Shown here: positions 9,203-17,917 of the stretch, in pieces | How positions within the stretch are numbered: the stretch's first letter is position 1 | How the letters are laid out: each line of letters opens with the position of its first letter | Origin: Treponema sp. | Lineage (GTDB): Bacteria > Spirochaetota > Spirochaetia > Treponematales > Treponemataceae | Length of the DNA stretch: 64,000 bases | Direction: 5' to 3' | NCBI GenBank assembly: GCA_024693715.1 | Contig: JAILKS010000013.1 | Coordinates: 21,201-85,200 of the forward strand | Notes under the pieces: generated by a model | Seen by the model: the letters and a program-made list of their open reading frames with translations, nothing else | Database searches by the model: none | What the model was told of the DNA's origin: nothing | Made by a program: the position numbers and the translations under genes

Positions 9203-9649
9203 ATGAAAAAAAATTTTAGAATAATGATTACAGGTTTAATTGCTTTTCTATTTTTATCATGTCCGGGTATTGGTTATTATCCTTTTGGTTCTAGAATTCA
9301 TATAGTATCAGAAATCAGTGATGAAACAGTAAAAGCCGGTGATGAAATAAATATTAAGGTAAAGCTTTCTGATGGACCGGTAAATGTATTGTATTATAAT
9401 CTTCCAGAAGGGTATCAATATATTGATTGTAAGCGTGAAAATGAATTTGTTTTAACAGAAGAAGAAGATAAGAGAGATTATTGCGGTATTCCAGAGGGAT
9501 ATGAAAATACAACATTATCTATTATCAGTAGTAATGATAAAAAATATAAAACAGAGGTTTCTTTTTCGTATAATGAACCAGGTGAGTATAAGATTTTGAT
9601 AGAATGTCTTAAATTTTATAAAGAATATACAATTACTGTTACAGAATAA
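9203..9649 (+). CDS. Small lipoprotein of unknown function
   Basis: 148 residues, with GGGAG before the ATG. The first 20 residues are a lipoprotein signal ending in FLSC, so Cys20 should be lipidated. The rest looks like a single beta-sandwich: alternating hydrophobic strands and a closing stretch (EPGEYKILIEC ... YTITVTE) that resembles the last strands of Ig/PKD-like domains. No catalytic motif. Probably anchored at the inner or outer membrane facing the periplasm or surface. Family not recognised. Confidence 0.7.
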   Translation: MKKNFRIMITGLIAFLFLSCPGIGYYPFGSRIHIVSEISDETVKAGDEINIKVKLSDGPVNVLYYNLPEGYQYIDCKRENEFVLTEEEDKRDYCGIPEGYENTTLSIISSNDKKYKTEVSFSYNEPGEYKILIECLKFYKEYTITVTE

Positions 9650-9662
9650 TCTGAAATTTTTT

Positions 9663-9691
9663 TTGACATATTCTTTTTCAGGTTGTATTCT
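9663..9691 (+). promoter_or_regulatory. Promoter for the DUF308 gene
   Basis: TTGACA (9663-9668), a 17-base spacer, then TATTCT (9686-9691). A start near 9698 leaves a leader of about 12 bases holding AAGGAAGG before the ATG at 9710. The -35 matches consensus exactly and the spacing is ideal. Confidence 0.65.
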
Positions 9692-9709
9692 TGTAATTAA
9701 GGAAGGAAT

Positions 9710-10321
9710 ATGAAATTTAAGAATTTTTTACTTGGTGCAATATTAACTGTTACAGGAATCCTGATGATAGCTATTCCTGAAACGTGCATTAAAACAATTG
9801 TAATTATGATTGGGGCTGCTACTGCCATTAATGGCATTTATACTCTGATAAATTTTTATAAATTAAGTGATGATAAAATTTACAAACGTACTGTTTTGGT
9901 TAAATGTCTTTCAAGTGTGATTGTCGGTATTGTTGCAGTTTTATTCCCGCTTCTTTTAATGAAAACTGTTGCCGCTATCTGGACTGTAATAACAATCATT
10001 CTTGCAGTTTATTTTGTTCTTTTTGCAGTTGCAGGATTTTTCTCATCTTCTTTAATTAAAGATTTATCTGTTGAAGATAAAAAACGGATTACACAGGAAA
10101 GCTTTATTTATCTGTTAATTGCAGTTGTGCTTTTTATAATTCCTGTTGGAAAAATAATTTCTACTTTATTCAGAATTGCAGGTGTTGCTGGAACTGTCAT
10201 CGGACTTGTTATTATTGTTAAGGAAATAATTCTTGTAAGCATGAAAAAAGGTGCAGAAAAAGCAATCGCAGAAGCTGATAAATCTGATTCCGGTGAAGCT
10301 TCAGATATTATTGAAAAATAA
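9710..10321 (+). CDS. DUF308 (HdeD-like) integral membrane protein
   Basis: 203 residues with about six hydrophobic segments, grouped in pairs as in DUF308/HdeD proteins: two N-terminal (about 5-22 and 28-48), two central (about 65-85 and 90-112) and two after a short polar stretch (about 132-150 and 155-175). The last 30 residues are charged and cytoplasmic. The family lacks enzyme motifs, and some members aid acid resistance in enterobacteria; no such role can be claimed here. It has its own promoter. Confidence 0.72.
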   Translation: MKFKNFLLGAILTVTGILMIAIPETCIKTIVIMIGAATAINGIYTLINFYKLSDDKIYKRTVLVKCLSSVIVGIVAVLFPLLLMKTVAAIWTVITIILAVYFVLFAVAGFFSSSLIKDLSVEDKKRITQESFIYLLIAVVLFIIPVGKIISTLFRIAGVAGTVIGLVIIVKEIILVSMKKGAEKAIAEADKSDSGEASDIIEK

Positions 10322-10369
10322 GCATTTTTTTATTATCATAAGTCTATTCTAATAATGAGGTAATTTTTT

Positions 10370-11206
10370 ATGGCACATTGTATAGTACCGGAAGCAGAAG
10401 CAATTTTAGATAAGGAATATCCGGTTTTAGATAAAGGCTTTGTAAGACTTGTTGATTATTTTGGCGGTGACCAGCGCATTGTTCAATCTGCAAGAGTTTC
10501 TTATGGCGAAGGAACAAAAACTGTAAGTCAGGATGGTGCTTTAATTGATTATCTTTTGAGACATCAGCATACATCTCCGTTTGAACAGGTTGTAATGACT
10601 TTTCATGTTAAGATGCCTATTTTTGTTGCACGTCAATGGGTTCGTCATAGAACTGGAAGAATGAATGAGGTTTCAGGACGTTATTCAATCATGAAGGATG
10701 AATTTTATGTTCCTGCAGAAGATAAGGTTTCTCCTCAATCAACAGATAACAAGCAGGGAAGGGCAGCAGAAGCTTTTGATAAAAAGAAGGCTGATGAAAT
10801 AATTTCAAAGCTTGAAAAAGGGCAGAAGGATGCCTATGAAGGCTATAACGAATTGATTGAAAGCGGACTTGCCCGTGAAATTGCAAGAATAAATCTTCCG
10901 CTTTCTTTGTATACAGAATTTTACTGGGAAATGGATTTACACAATCTTTTCCATTTCTTAAAGCTTCGTCTTGACAGTCATGCTCAGTATGAAATACGTG
11001 TTTATGCAGAAATCATTCTTGAAATTTGCAAGAAGGTTGCACCAATGGCGACAGAATCCTTTATTAATCACATGAATGAAGGAGTAAATTTCAGCGGTGA
11101 AGAGATGAGGGCGTTACGCGATATTATGGACGGAAAGCCTAATCCTCTTGAAGGAAAGAAGCTTGAGCGTTTCAATGAAAAAATAAGAACCGGAACTCAA
11201 CTGTAA
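10370..11206 (+). CDS. thyX: Flavin-dependent thymidylate synthase ThyX
   Basis: 278 residues. The ThyX motif RHRxxxxNExSxRYS is present at 92-106 as RHRTGRMNEVSGRYS, and RHQHTSPFEQ (64-73) and an NLFHFLKLR segment near the C terminus are also diagnostic. ThyX makes dTMP from dUMP using methylene-tetrahydrofolate, FAD and NADPH. GAGGT lies about 9 bases before ATG. It converges on the FliL-like gene with 6 bases between stops. No classical thyA is present in the window. Confidence 0.96.
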   Translation: MAHCIVPEAEAILDKEYPVLDKGFVRLVDYFGGDQRIVQSARVSYGEGTKTVSQDGALIDYLLRHQHTSPFEQVVMTFHVKMPIFVARQWVRHRTGRMNEVSGRYSIMKDEFYVPAEDKVSPQSTDNKQGRAAEAFDKKKADEIISKLEKGQKDAYEGYNELIESGLAREIARINLPLSLYTEFYWEMDLHNLFHFLKLRLDSHAQYEIRVYAEIILEICKKVAPMATESFINHMNEGVNFSGEEMRALRDIMDGKPNPLEGKKLERFNEKIRTGTQL

Positions 11207-11212
11207 TTATTT

Positions 11213-11752
11213 TTATTCAATGAACGTGTAATCGGTAAAATATAAGTCGAGTATTTTTCCAAGAGTCAACTGCTCGTTAATCCTTGATTTTAACTCTGTT
11301 TTTACCATATCTTCTCCAGCCTGAAGAAGTTCTTTTCTTGTGTGACTTGAAAAGTAGGTTGTAAAAATATTTTCTATTAATCTGTTCTTTCGTGAAAGCT
11401 CCTCGAAAAATGCAGTTTCTCCTGCAGGATAAGTAAACCATGGAGTAACTACAAGAAGGGTCCCGCTTTCTTCTTCATTTTCAGAAGATGTAATGATTCT
11501 TAATGAACCGATTCCAGAGAATGCAGACATTTCTTCACCTGCTTTTTTGCTTAAATGACGTATTTCCAGCGGTGAAGGATCTGATTTTCGTAAATATTTA
11601 CCTGGACGTGCTTTCTTTGAAGCAAATCCGATTATAGTTACAAGAAGGATGATAAGAATTAATGCCGTTATTATATAAACAAGAATCCTTTCAAATTTAT
11701 TGAATTTTTTCTGGAATTTCTGCCAGAGTTCGTAAAAAATCATTGTATTCAT
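11213..11752 (-). CDS. FliL-like single-pass membrane protein
   Basis: The start ATG at 11752 has GAGGGG just upstream; the frame stays open 12 bases further to a GTG that lies within that site and is unlikely to be used. 179 residues: a short cytoplasmic tail, one membrane segment (about 22-44), then a periplasmic domain. The C-terminal third (TTYFSSHTRKELL ... INEQLTLGKILDLYFTDYTF) matches the end of FliL, which surrounds the flagellar stator. Spirochaetes drive periplasmic flagella, so a stator role is plausible, but no flagellar operon is next to it. It sits directly behind hflX on the same strand. Confidence 0.6.
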   Translation of the reverse strand: MNTMIFYELWQKFQKKFNKFERILVYIITALILIILLVTIIGFASKKARPGKYLRKSDPSPLEIRHLSKKAGEEMSAFSGIGSLRIITSSENEEESGTLLVVTPWFTYPAGETAFFEELSRKNRLIENIFTTYFSSHTRKELLQAGEDMVKTELKSRINEQLTLGKILDLYFTDYTFIE

Positions 11753-11770
11753 TTTTCCCCTCACAAATGA

Positions 11771-13009
11771 TTATAGTTTGTATTCTGCAATCAGAGCCGA
11801 AAGTCTTCCCTGTGTTCTTGCCGTTATATGTACACCGTCATCGAGCCATTCTTCGTTTTGAATGCAGCTGTTTTTCCGAAGCTCGTTTATCAAAGACATT
11901 TTTGTCACTGGAATAACATATTCTCCAATATCACCATATAACATTTCATAGATTTTGTCTTTAAGTTCATCGAAGCCTGTCTGTTCTTTTGCGCTTGTGC
12001 AGATTGCATCCTGGAATCTGGCTTTAAGCTTTTGAAGTATTTCAGGATTTTCTTCATTCTTGTCGCATTTATTCAGAAGAATGAGCCTTTGATTATGAGT
12101 TGCACCTATATCTTCCAATACATCATTTACTGTTTCATACTGCTGTTCAACCTGTTCATCAGACGAATCAAGGACAATGAGAAGTAAATCTGCAAACTTT
12201 GCTTCTTCAAGAGTTGATTTGAACGCATCTACAAGATGATGAGGAAGATTGCTTATAAAACCAACTGTATCTGTTATTAAAGCACCGGCACTGTCGTTTA
12301 GCGGTAATTTTTTGGTAAGAGGGTCAAGGGTAGCAAAAAGCTTATTTTCTACATACGCATCTGCACCGGTCAATGCATTTAAAAGACTTGATTTTCCGGC
12401 ATTTGTATAACCGACAAGTGCACATGAAGGGGCTTTTTCCCTCTGCTTTCTTTGTGTTTTACGGTTAATTTCAATTTCTGCAAGTTCACGCTTTATCTGT
12501 GCGATTTTATTTCTGATTAATCGCTGGTCAAGCTCAAGCTGTGTTTCTCCAGAGCCTTTTGCACCAAAAGCACCACCCCTTATTCTTTCAAAATCCTTCT
12601 TTACGTGAGCAAGTCTTGGTAAAGAATATTGAAGGCGTGCAAGCTCTACCTGCAGAACTGCTTCTTTTGTCTGTGCCCTCATAGCAAAGATTCGTATAAT
12701 GACTTCCTGTCTGTCAAAGCATGAAAGGTTTGTGAGTTCTTCCCAGTTGCGCTGTTTTCTTGGTTCAAGGTTAAAATCAAAAATAATGCAGTCTGCCTCA
12801 ATCTTTTGTGCAAGTTCATTTATTTCCTGTGCCTTTCCTGTTCCCATACCGTAGGCTGGATGTACTTCAAGACGATTCAATGTTAATCTTTGAATGACAT
12901 CCATCCCAAGTGTTAAGACGAGACCCTTTAATTCCTGTAAATCGTTTCCAGGTTCCCCGATTAAAAGTGCGCGTGGAATCTTATTGTTTTCTTCTTCAAT
13001 ATTAATCAT
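11771..13009 (-). CDS. hflX: Ribosome-associated GTPase HflX
   Basis: 412 residues. N-terminal HflX domain with GMGTGKAQE (about 54-62) and a helical linker with FGAKGSGETQLELDQR (148-163), then the GTPase domain: P-loop GYTNAGKSS (200-208), DTVGFISNLPHHLVDAFKST (G3 and switch II) and NKCD (G4). HflX rescues or splits stalled 70S ribosomes. The FliL-like gene follows on the same strand after 18 bases, suggesting one transcript. Start ATG at 13009. Confidence 0.95.
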   Translation of the reverse strand: MINIEEENNKIPRALLIGEPGNDLQELKGLVLTLGMDVIQRLTLNRLEVHPAYGMGTGKAQEINELAQKIEADCIIFDFNLEPRKQRNWEELTNLSCFDRQEVIIRIFAMRAQTKEAVLQVELARLQYSLPRLAHVKKDFERIRGGAFGAKGSGETQLELDQRLIRNKIAQIKRELAEIEINRKTQRKQREKAPSCALVGYTNAGKSSLLNALTGADAYVENKLFATLDPLTKKLPLNDSAGALITDTVGFISNLPHHLVDAFKSTLEEAKFADLLLIVLDSSDEQVEQQYETVNDVLEDIGATHNQRLILLNKCDKNEENPEILQKLKARFQDAICTSAKEQTGFDELKDKIYEMLYGDIGEYVIPVTKMSLINELRKNSCIQNEEWLDDGVHITARTQGRLSALIAEYKL

Positions 13010-13117
13010 TACTTCAATTCTAACTTAATCAAAAGTAATTCGCAATAAAAAAACTTACACAGATTCTCATTTTTTTTGATTATTTACCGATAATATAATA
13101 AGGAAATAAGGAATAAA

Positions 13118-15124
13118 ATGTCTTCAGCACAAAAGGTAGCAGTAAGTATTTTAACAGCCGTTATTCTTTTTACAGGCTTTGTTTTTCTTGGTCAGACAAC
13201 CTTAATGTCAAAAATTCAGACAAGGTTTTATGCCCAGTCGAAAGTTACTGAAAAACAGAATCAGCTTAAAAAACTTACAGATAATACTGATGCTTATATT
13301 GAAGAAATTCTCAATAAAATTATCCTGGCAGATAATGCGTATTTAAAGAATAATTCTGTCCGCACCTATACAATTCAGAATCCTACAGAAAAGGATGAGG
13401 TTGAACGAAGAAGGGAAACTACAAGGATTTTTGATGAAATAGAAGAATTGGACGGTATGCGTCTTGTTGATGATAATGCAAAGACAATCCATTACAGTTC
13501 ATATTATTCTGATGTCCTTAACACAAACGGAAATTTCAAGACATATAAAAATTATCCTGATATTAATGAGCTTGATTACGGATATTTTGATTTTTCAGAT
13601 AAGGATTACAAGCTTCTTTTTGACAGAAATCAGAACAGAATAATTCTTGCGGTTCCTTATCATATAACTGACAGTGTAACAAGAGGAAAGTTCCTTTTTT
13701 ATTTTAACTTCTATAAAATCTGCAGTAAATTTATTGATAATTCAGTTCTTTCTTTAGGCGAAAATCTGACGCTTGTTTCATCAGATTCAGAGTTTGAGGG
13801 CGGAATCGTGAGCGGGCTTCCATTAGAATCGCAGAAGGATTTTTATGAGCCTGTTTTATCTGCCTGGAAAAATAATTCAGAAAAAGAACGGATTTTAGAG
13901 GCTCCCGATAATTCATACTATCTTTTGTTTACCGACAATTCGTCTAAATTCTTTAAAGTTTCATCGGTATATAAAAGTACTGTCTTTGAGCTTTCAAGAG
14001 AATTTATATGTCTCATTTATGTATGCGTGTTCATTACACTTGTTTTAATCTGCATGCTTCTTTTTAATATTCGCCGTGATTATCTTACAAAAATCCGTGA
14101 GCGAATTAAAAAGGTTCAGATGGGAATTATTAATGAATATCTGGAAAATAAAGAGAAGATAGAATGGGCTCAGGTCTCACGTCAGCTTGATTTACGTAAA
14201 GAAGAACTTTCTCAGGAAATAAAGAAGAGCATTGGAAACGCTAAGGAAAAATATTCTAAACAGGTAGATGAATATATAGATGCCAGCTGGAAAGAAATTA
14301 TTGAAATCCTTGGCGGTGATAAAAATAATCAGAAAACACAGGCAGTGCTTGGTGAAAATGCAATAGATGAAATCCGCAAGGTAATAGAAGAAGTGCTCGT
14401 TTCTGCAAGACTTCATGTAAATCTTGATCAGATTAATGTACAGGAGCATAAGCTTCAGACAGTTGAGCCTGTTTCTGAAATAGAAGAAATTGAAGATGCA
14501 CAGGAGCTTGAATCTCTTGATTCTGATGTTGAGGAAATTGAAGAGATAGATGAGATTGAAGATGCTGACAATGTTGAAGAAATAGAAGATATTGAAGAAG
14601 CAGCTGATGAAAAGCAGATTAAAGCTTCTGCTTCAGAAGAAGAGCTTGAAGAACTTGAAGAGGTTTCTGAAGATGAAACTCCATTGCTTGCAATTAAAAA
14701 GCCGCTTCCAGTTAAATATGATTATTTCGTAAGTGACGATACATTTATCGGTGGTGCGACAGATGAATTTGCAACTGTAGATAATATTTTTGCCGAAGAC
14801 TTATGTATTGGTCCGCAGTATACGACAGATTATCCGGAGCTTCCAAAGAACTTTACATTTACAGCAGAAACTCCTCATTTTGGCAAAGCACAGAAAGAAA
14901 ACGAAGAAGAAATTGAAGAAGCAGAACTGATTCCTGAAGCAGAGATGTTTTATACTATGACTGAATTCGGTGCAAAGATTTTACCTGCCGCAGAACTTCA
15001 GAGTGAGCAGATAGAAGCAATTGTAGAAAATCAGGGTGTGTATTCAATTTCAGATAATATAAACTATACGGACATAATACAGGACAGTGAATTCAAGAGT
15101 CTTGTAGATTCTGTCTTAAGATAA
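13118..15124 (+). CDS. Two-TM membrane protein with periplasmic sensor-like domain and highly acidic cytoplasmic tail
   Basis: 668 residues. Membrane segments at about 8-27 and 286-308 enclose a periplasmic domain of about 255 residues, in the position and size of a Cache-type sensor. After the second segment comes a helical, coiled-coil-like region (about 310-440) and then a Glu/Asp-rich stretch (about 455-530) built of repeated EEIEE/DEIED units. The last 130 residues are again mixed and end without a known output domain: I see no kinase, HAMP-methyl-accepting, GGDEF or cyclase motif. AAGGAA lies upstream of ATG. Function unknown; a structural or scaffold role is as likely as sensing. Confidence 0.65.
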   Translation: MSSAQKVAVSILTAVILFTGFVFLGQTTLMSKIQTRFYAQSKVTEKQNQLKKLTDNTDAYIEEILNKIILADNAYLKNNSVRTYTIQNPTEKDEVERRRETTRIFDEIEELDGMRLVDDNAKTIHYSSYYSDVLNTNGNFKTYKNYPDINELDYGYFDFSDKDYKLLFDRNQNRIILAVPYHITDSVTRGKFLFYFNFYKICSKFIDNSVLSLGENLTLVSSDSEFEGGIVSGLPLESQKDFYEPVLSAWKNNSEKERILEAPDNSYYLLFTDNSSKFFKVSSVYKSTVFELSREFICLIYVCVFITLVLICMLLFNIRRDYLTKIRERIKKVQMGIINEYLENKEKIEWAQVSRQLDLRKEELSQEIKKSIGNAKEKYSKQVDEYIDASWKEIIEILGGDKNNQKTQAVLGENAIDEIRKVIEEVLVSARLHVNLDQINVQEHKLQTVEPVSEIEEIEDAQELESLDSDVEEIEEIDEIEDADNVEEIEDIEEAADEKQIKASASEEELEELEEVSEDETPLLAIKKPLPVKYDYFVSDDTFIGGATDEFATVDNIFAEDLCIGPQYTTDYPELPKNFTFTAETPHFGKAQKENEEEIEEAELIPEAEMFYTMTEFGAKILPAAELQSEQIEAIVENQGVYSISDNINYTDIIQDSEFKSLVDSVLR

Positions 15125-15135
15125 CCGGTAAAAAA

Positions 15136-16686
15136 TTAATTTGCCAGATACTGCTGCATAAGCTGTACAAAAAGATAAATCTTCTTGTAAATTGTTACTC
15201 CGAATTCCTTCATCGGTTTTTCAAGATAGCGTTCCAGCTCTTTCCAGTTCTGTACAATTACAGGCTGCGGCTTCATGTAATCTTCAATAAGCTGCTTTAA
15301 GGTTTTTCCAATAGTTATGAGTTTTTTAGTTCCTGTCGTAATAAAGCTTTTAGCCTGATTGTTTGCATCATCTATAAGCCTGTTGATTATGTTTTCTGCA
15401 CCTGAATCATGCGCTGTCTTAGGAAGAAGAGTTTTTATTTTATGTCCGATTGTTCCATCATCAACTGAGATTGAATTGTCAAATTCTGTAATCTGATCAG
15501 AAAGCTTAAGAAGATCCTGATATGCTTCGGAAACTGGAGCGGAAAGGGTAGAATCCCATTGACCTCTGATTACAATTACATCAAAAAATTCACGGATATC
15601 TTTTTTAACATATTCAAGCAGGAAGGTTTTTAAAAAGTTCAGAGGTTCTGTAAGCGTAAAAAATTTAAGGTTCTTTCTGTCCAGTGCAGGATTAAGCTCC
15701 GGTGTGTAATATTTTAAATTCTGAATGTCTACCGAGCCGAAAATCTGCATACAGATTGAGCTTGCCTTTGATTCCTTTTGAGCTTTGTTCATTTTTTTCA
15801 GAACGTTATGTGCTTCTTCTTCAATCTGTGTAACATAAGGATCTACAATTTGTTCCTGTGTTTCACGTACCTCAGGAATATAATCAGGAGAACTTAAAAT
15901 ATGACGGAGCATAAGATCGAATGCCTGTGATGACTGAATTGAAGAAATTTTTGCAATGATTTTTTTCCAGGTTCCCTGTGGTACAAGTTCACTTCCACGG
16001 CTTACCTTCAGAAAATCAAATAAATCTGACCAGGCAATTCTGTTATCGGTGATTGAATATGCAACTGCGATAAAGTCCTTTAAATCATCTGCTATGAATT
16101 CTGCGTTTGATTTTCGGAATTCAGGAACTGCATCAAAATTATTTTCGACAAGACCAGGTGCAAAACGTTTGATGAGCATGTAATAATCATAACTGCAGAA
16201 ATCTCTGAAAGCGACGAACGATTTGTAGAGATTTTCTATTTTTGTTACACGTTCAGGTGTAAACTCGTTCTGGAAATTTATAAGGTATTCTTCAACTTTA
16301 TCATTGATTGCATCAAGATCCATCGTTCGTGAAAGTTCCTGAATTGCTTCCATGCTCAACGATTCTAAAAGTGAAGTTTGTTTTTCAGAAAGTGAATAAT
16401 TTATAATCTGATGCTTGAAAAGACCTGCATTCGGATTTGCCTTAAAAACAGCCTGGGCAGGAGCACAAATTTTATACAAATCATAAAAAAGCTTTGCAAA
16501 CTGCGGTTGAACCTCATAAGTCGAAGGTTTATAGAATGAATGATATTTTGTTTTAGAAAAACTCTTTACGATTGCCTTTAATCTGCGTTTTTTTTCTATT
16601 TCAGGATTTGCAGATTTGAAAATGCTAGAGAAGAGATTAGTGAAAAAATTGCCGCCTGCACTGTTTGAATTCTTTGTCTTTTCCAT
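15136..16686 (-). CDS. Conserved-looking protein of unknown function, mostly helical
   Basis: 516 residues without signal peptide or membrane segment. It is rich in helix-forming residues and in Phe/Tyr, and shows no nucleotide-binding or metal motif. A basic patch lies near the N terminus (about 36-50). It resembles uncharacterised proteins kept in Treponema genomes (possibly DUF5312), but I cannot verify that. It converges on the acidic two-TM gene with an 11-base gap; a functional tie is only a guess. The ribosome site at the ATG is weak. Confidence 0.6.
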   Translation of the reverse strand: MEKTKNSNSAGGNFFTNLFSSIFKSANPEIEKKRRLKAIVKSFSKTKYHSFYKPSTYEVQPQFAKLFYDLYKICAPAQAVFKANPNAGLFKHQIINYSLSEKQTSLLESLSMEAIQELSRTMDLDAINDKVEEYLINFQNEFTPERVTKIENLYKSFVAFRDFCSYDYYMLIKRFAPGLVENNFDAVPEFRKSNAEFIADDLKDFIAVAYSITDNRIAWSDLFDFLKVSRGSELVPQGTWKKIIAKISSIQSSQAFDLMLRHILSSPDYIPEVRETQEQIVDPYVTQIEEEAHNVLKKMNKAQKESKASSICMQIFGSVDIQNLKYYTPELNPALDRKNLKFFTLTEPLNFLKTFLLEYVKKDIREFFDVIVIRGQWDSTLSAPVSEAYQDLLKLSDQITEFDNSISVDDGTIGHKIKTLLPKTAHDSGAENIINRLIDDANNQAKSFITTGTKKLITIGKTLKQLIEDYMKPQPVIVQNWKELERYLEKPMKEFGVTIYKKIYLFVQLMQQYLAN

Positions 16687-16843
16687 AACATAAATTGTAA
16701 GTCACTTTTCCTGATTTTTCAACAATCTTATAGTAAAAAATATAATTTTGTTCTATAATTAACACGTAAAAAAATACAAATCAAAGAAAGGATGATAAGA
16801 ATTTTCGAGAGATTTTTATCACGACTTTTTTTAAGGAGAAAAA

Positions 16844-17917
16844 ATGAAACGATTTATATCCCTGATTATTTGTTCCGGTTTATGTGCTTTTACACTCAGT
16901 GCATATAATCCTCCTATAAATGGAGATAATCTTTTTGAACTCGCAAGTCCGCATCAGATTGCAGATGCTTCTTCTGTAACCGGTGGTGCTATTTTCTATG
17001 GCGGACCGGATTCAATCCTCGTTAATCCAGCATTGCCTGCTTCAGAACAGAGAGTTTCCTTAAATCTTTCGTATACCGCTTTAATTAATACAGATAAAGC
17101 AGACAGCAATCATTTTTCAAGTGCATATCAGCTTGGAATTGTAATTCCATTTAAGTTTGCTGTTTTCACAGGACTTTTGGACGGTGTTCACGGTGAATTT
17201 GATAATATGAATGTCGGAAATACGCTTAGTACAAAGCTTGCACTTTCGAAGGAAATTTCAGAAAGGCTTGATATTGGACTTGGTCTTAATACAGGACTTT
17301 TCTGGGCAAAGAACAGCGGTTCTGACTGGATGCTTTCAGGAAATATCGGTTATCTTTACACTTTTGGTGATGCAGGTTTCCTTAAGGATTTTAAATATGG
17401 TGTTTCTGTTCTGAACCTTGGTAAAAATGTAAAGGATGTTGAGCTTTCTGTTTTGAATAAAAAGGATACAGATCTTTCTGCGTTCCCTACACTTGCAACT
17501 GTAAAGGTTGGTGCTTCGGGATTATTTGTTTCTAACAGTGCAGTTAAATTCGGATTTTCTTTTGGTGTAACTACACCTATGTTCATGAATGTAATTTTTG
17601 ATGCAGGACTTCAGTTTTCTGTAAAGGACTGCTTCTATATTCACGTTGCAGACAGATTTAATCTTTCTGAATTCTGTAATGGTCATAAAGACTTCCTTCC
17701 GTCAATTGGAATCGGCGTAAGATTTACTTTTGATTTTAACAACGATTACATGCAGAAGAACGGATGGGAACAGAGCGAAGTTTCATCAACTTTTGTTTAC
17801 AAAAATTACTATCAGACAATAAATGCTTTTTCTTTAGGCGTTGACATGAATCTTGGTATGCAGGATACAACCCCTCCTGTAATTACTTTATGGAATAATG
17901 AAGGAGATGATGAATAA
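16844..17917 (+). CDS. Outer-membrane beta-barrel protein (FadL/PorV-like)
   Basis: 357 residues with a signal peptide (MKRFISLIICSGLCAFTLSA, cleavage probable after about residue 20). After this, short amphipathic strands alternate with turns throughout, and the early FYGGPDSILVNPALPA resembles the start of FadL/PorV-type and spirochaete UPF0164 barrels. AAGGAG lies before the ATG. Its stop overlaps the start of the next gene by one base (TAATG), so both are translated together; the pair probably forms a surface complex. The barrel call is an inference from pattern. Confidence 0.65.
   Translation: MKRFISLIICSGLCAFTLSAYNPPINGDNLFELASPHQIADASSVTGGAIFYGGPDSILVNPALPASEQRVSLNLSYTALINTDKADSNHFSSAYQLGIVIPFKFAVFTGLLDGVHGEFDNMNVGNTLSTKLALSKEISERLDIGLGLNTGLFWAKNSGSDWMLSGNIGYLYTFGDAGFLKDFKYGVSVLNLGKNVKDVELSVLNKKDTDLSAFPTLATVKVGASGLFVSNSAVKFGFSFGVTTPMFMNVIFDAGLQFSVKDCFYIHVADRFNLSEFCNGHKDFLPSIGIGVRFTFDFNNDYMQKNGWEQSEVSSTFVYKNYYQTINAFSLGVDMNLGMQDTTPPVITLWNNEGDDE

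Noticed and set aside
14490..14660. Repeated GAAGAAATTGAAGAT-like units that look like a minisatellite
   Set aside because: They encode the Glu/Asp-rich part of the 13.1-kb protein and stay in frame; best read as low-complexity coding sequence.
15859..15874. TGTTTCACGT followed by ACCTCA, like half of a parS site
   Set aside because: Only 12 of 16 bases match the parS palindrome, the right half is missing, it lies inside a coding region, and it is about 8 kb from parB.
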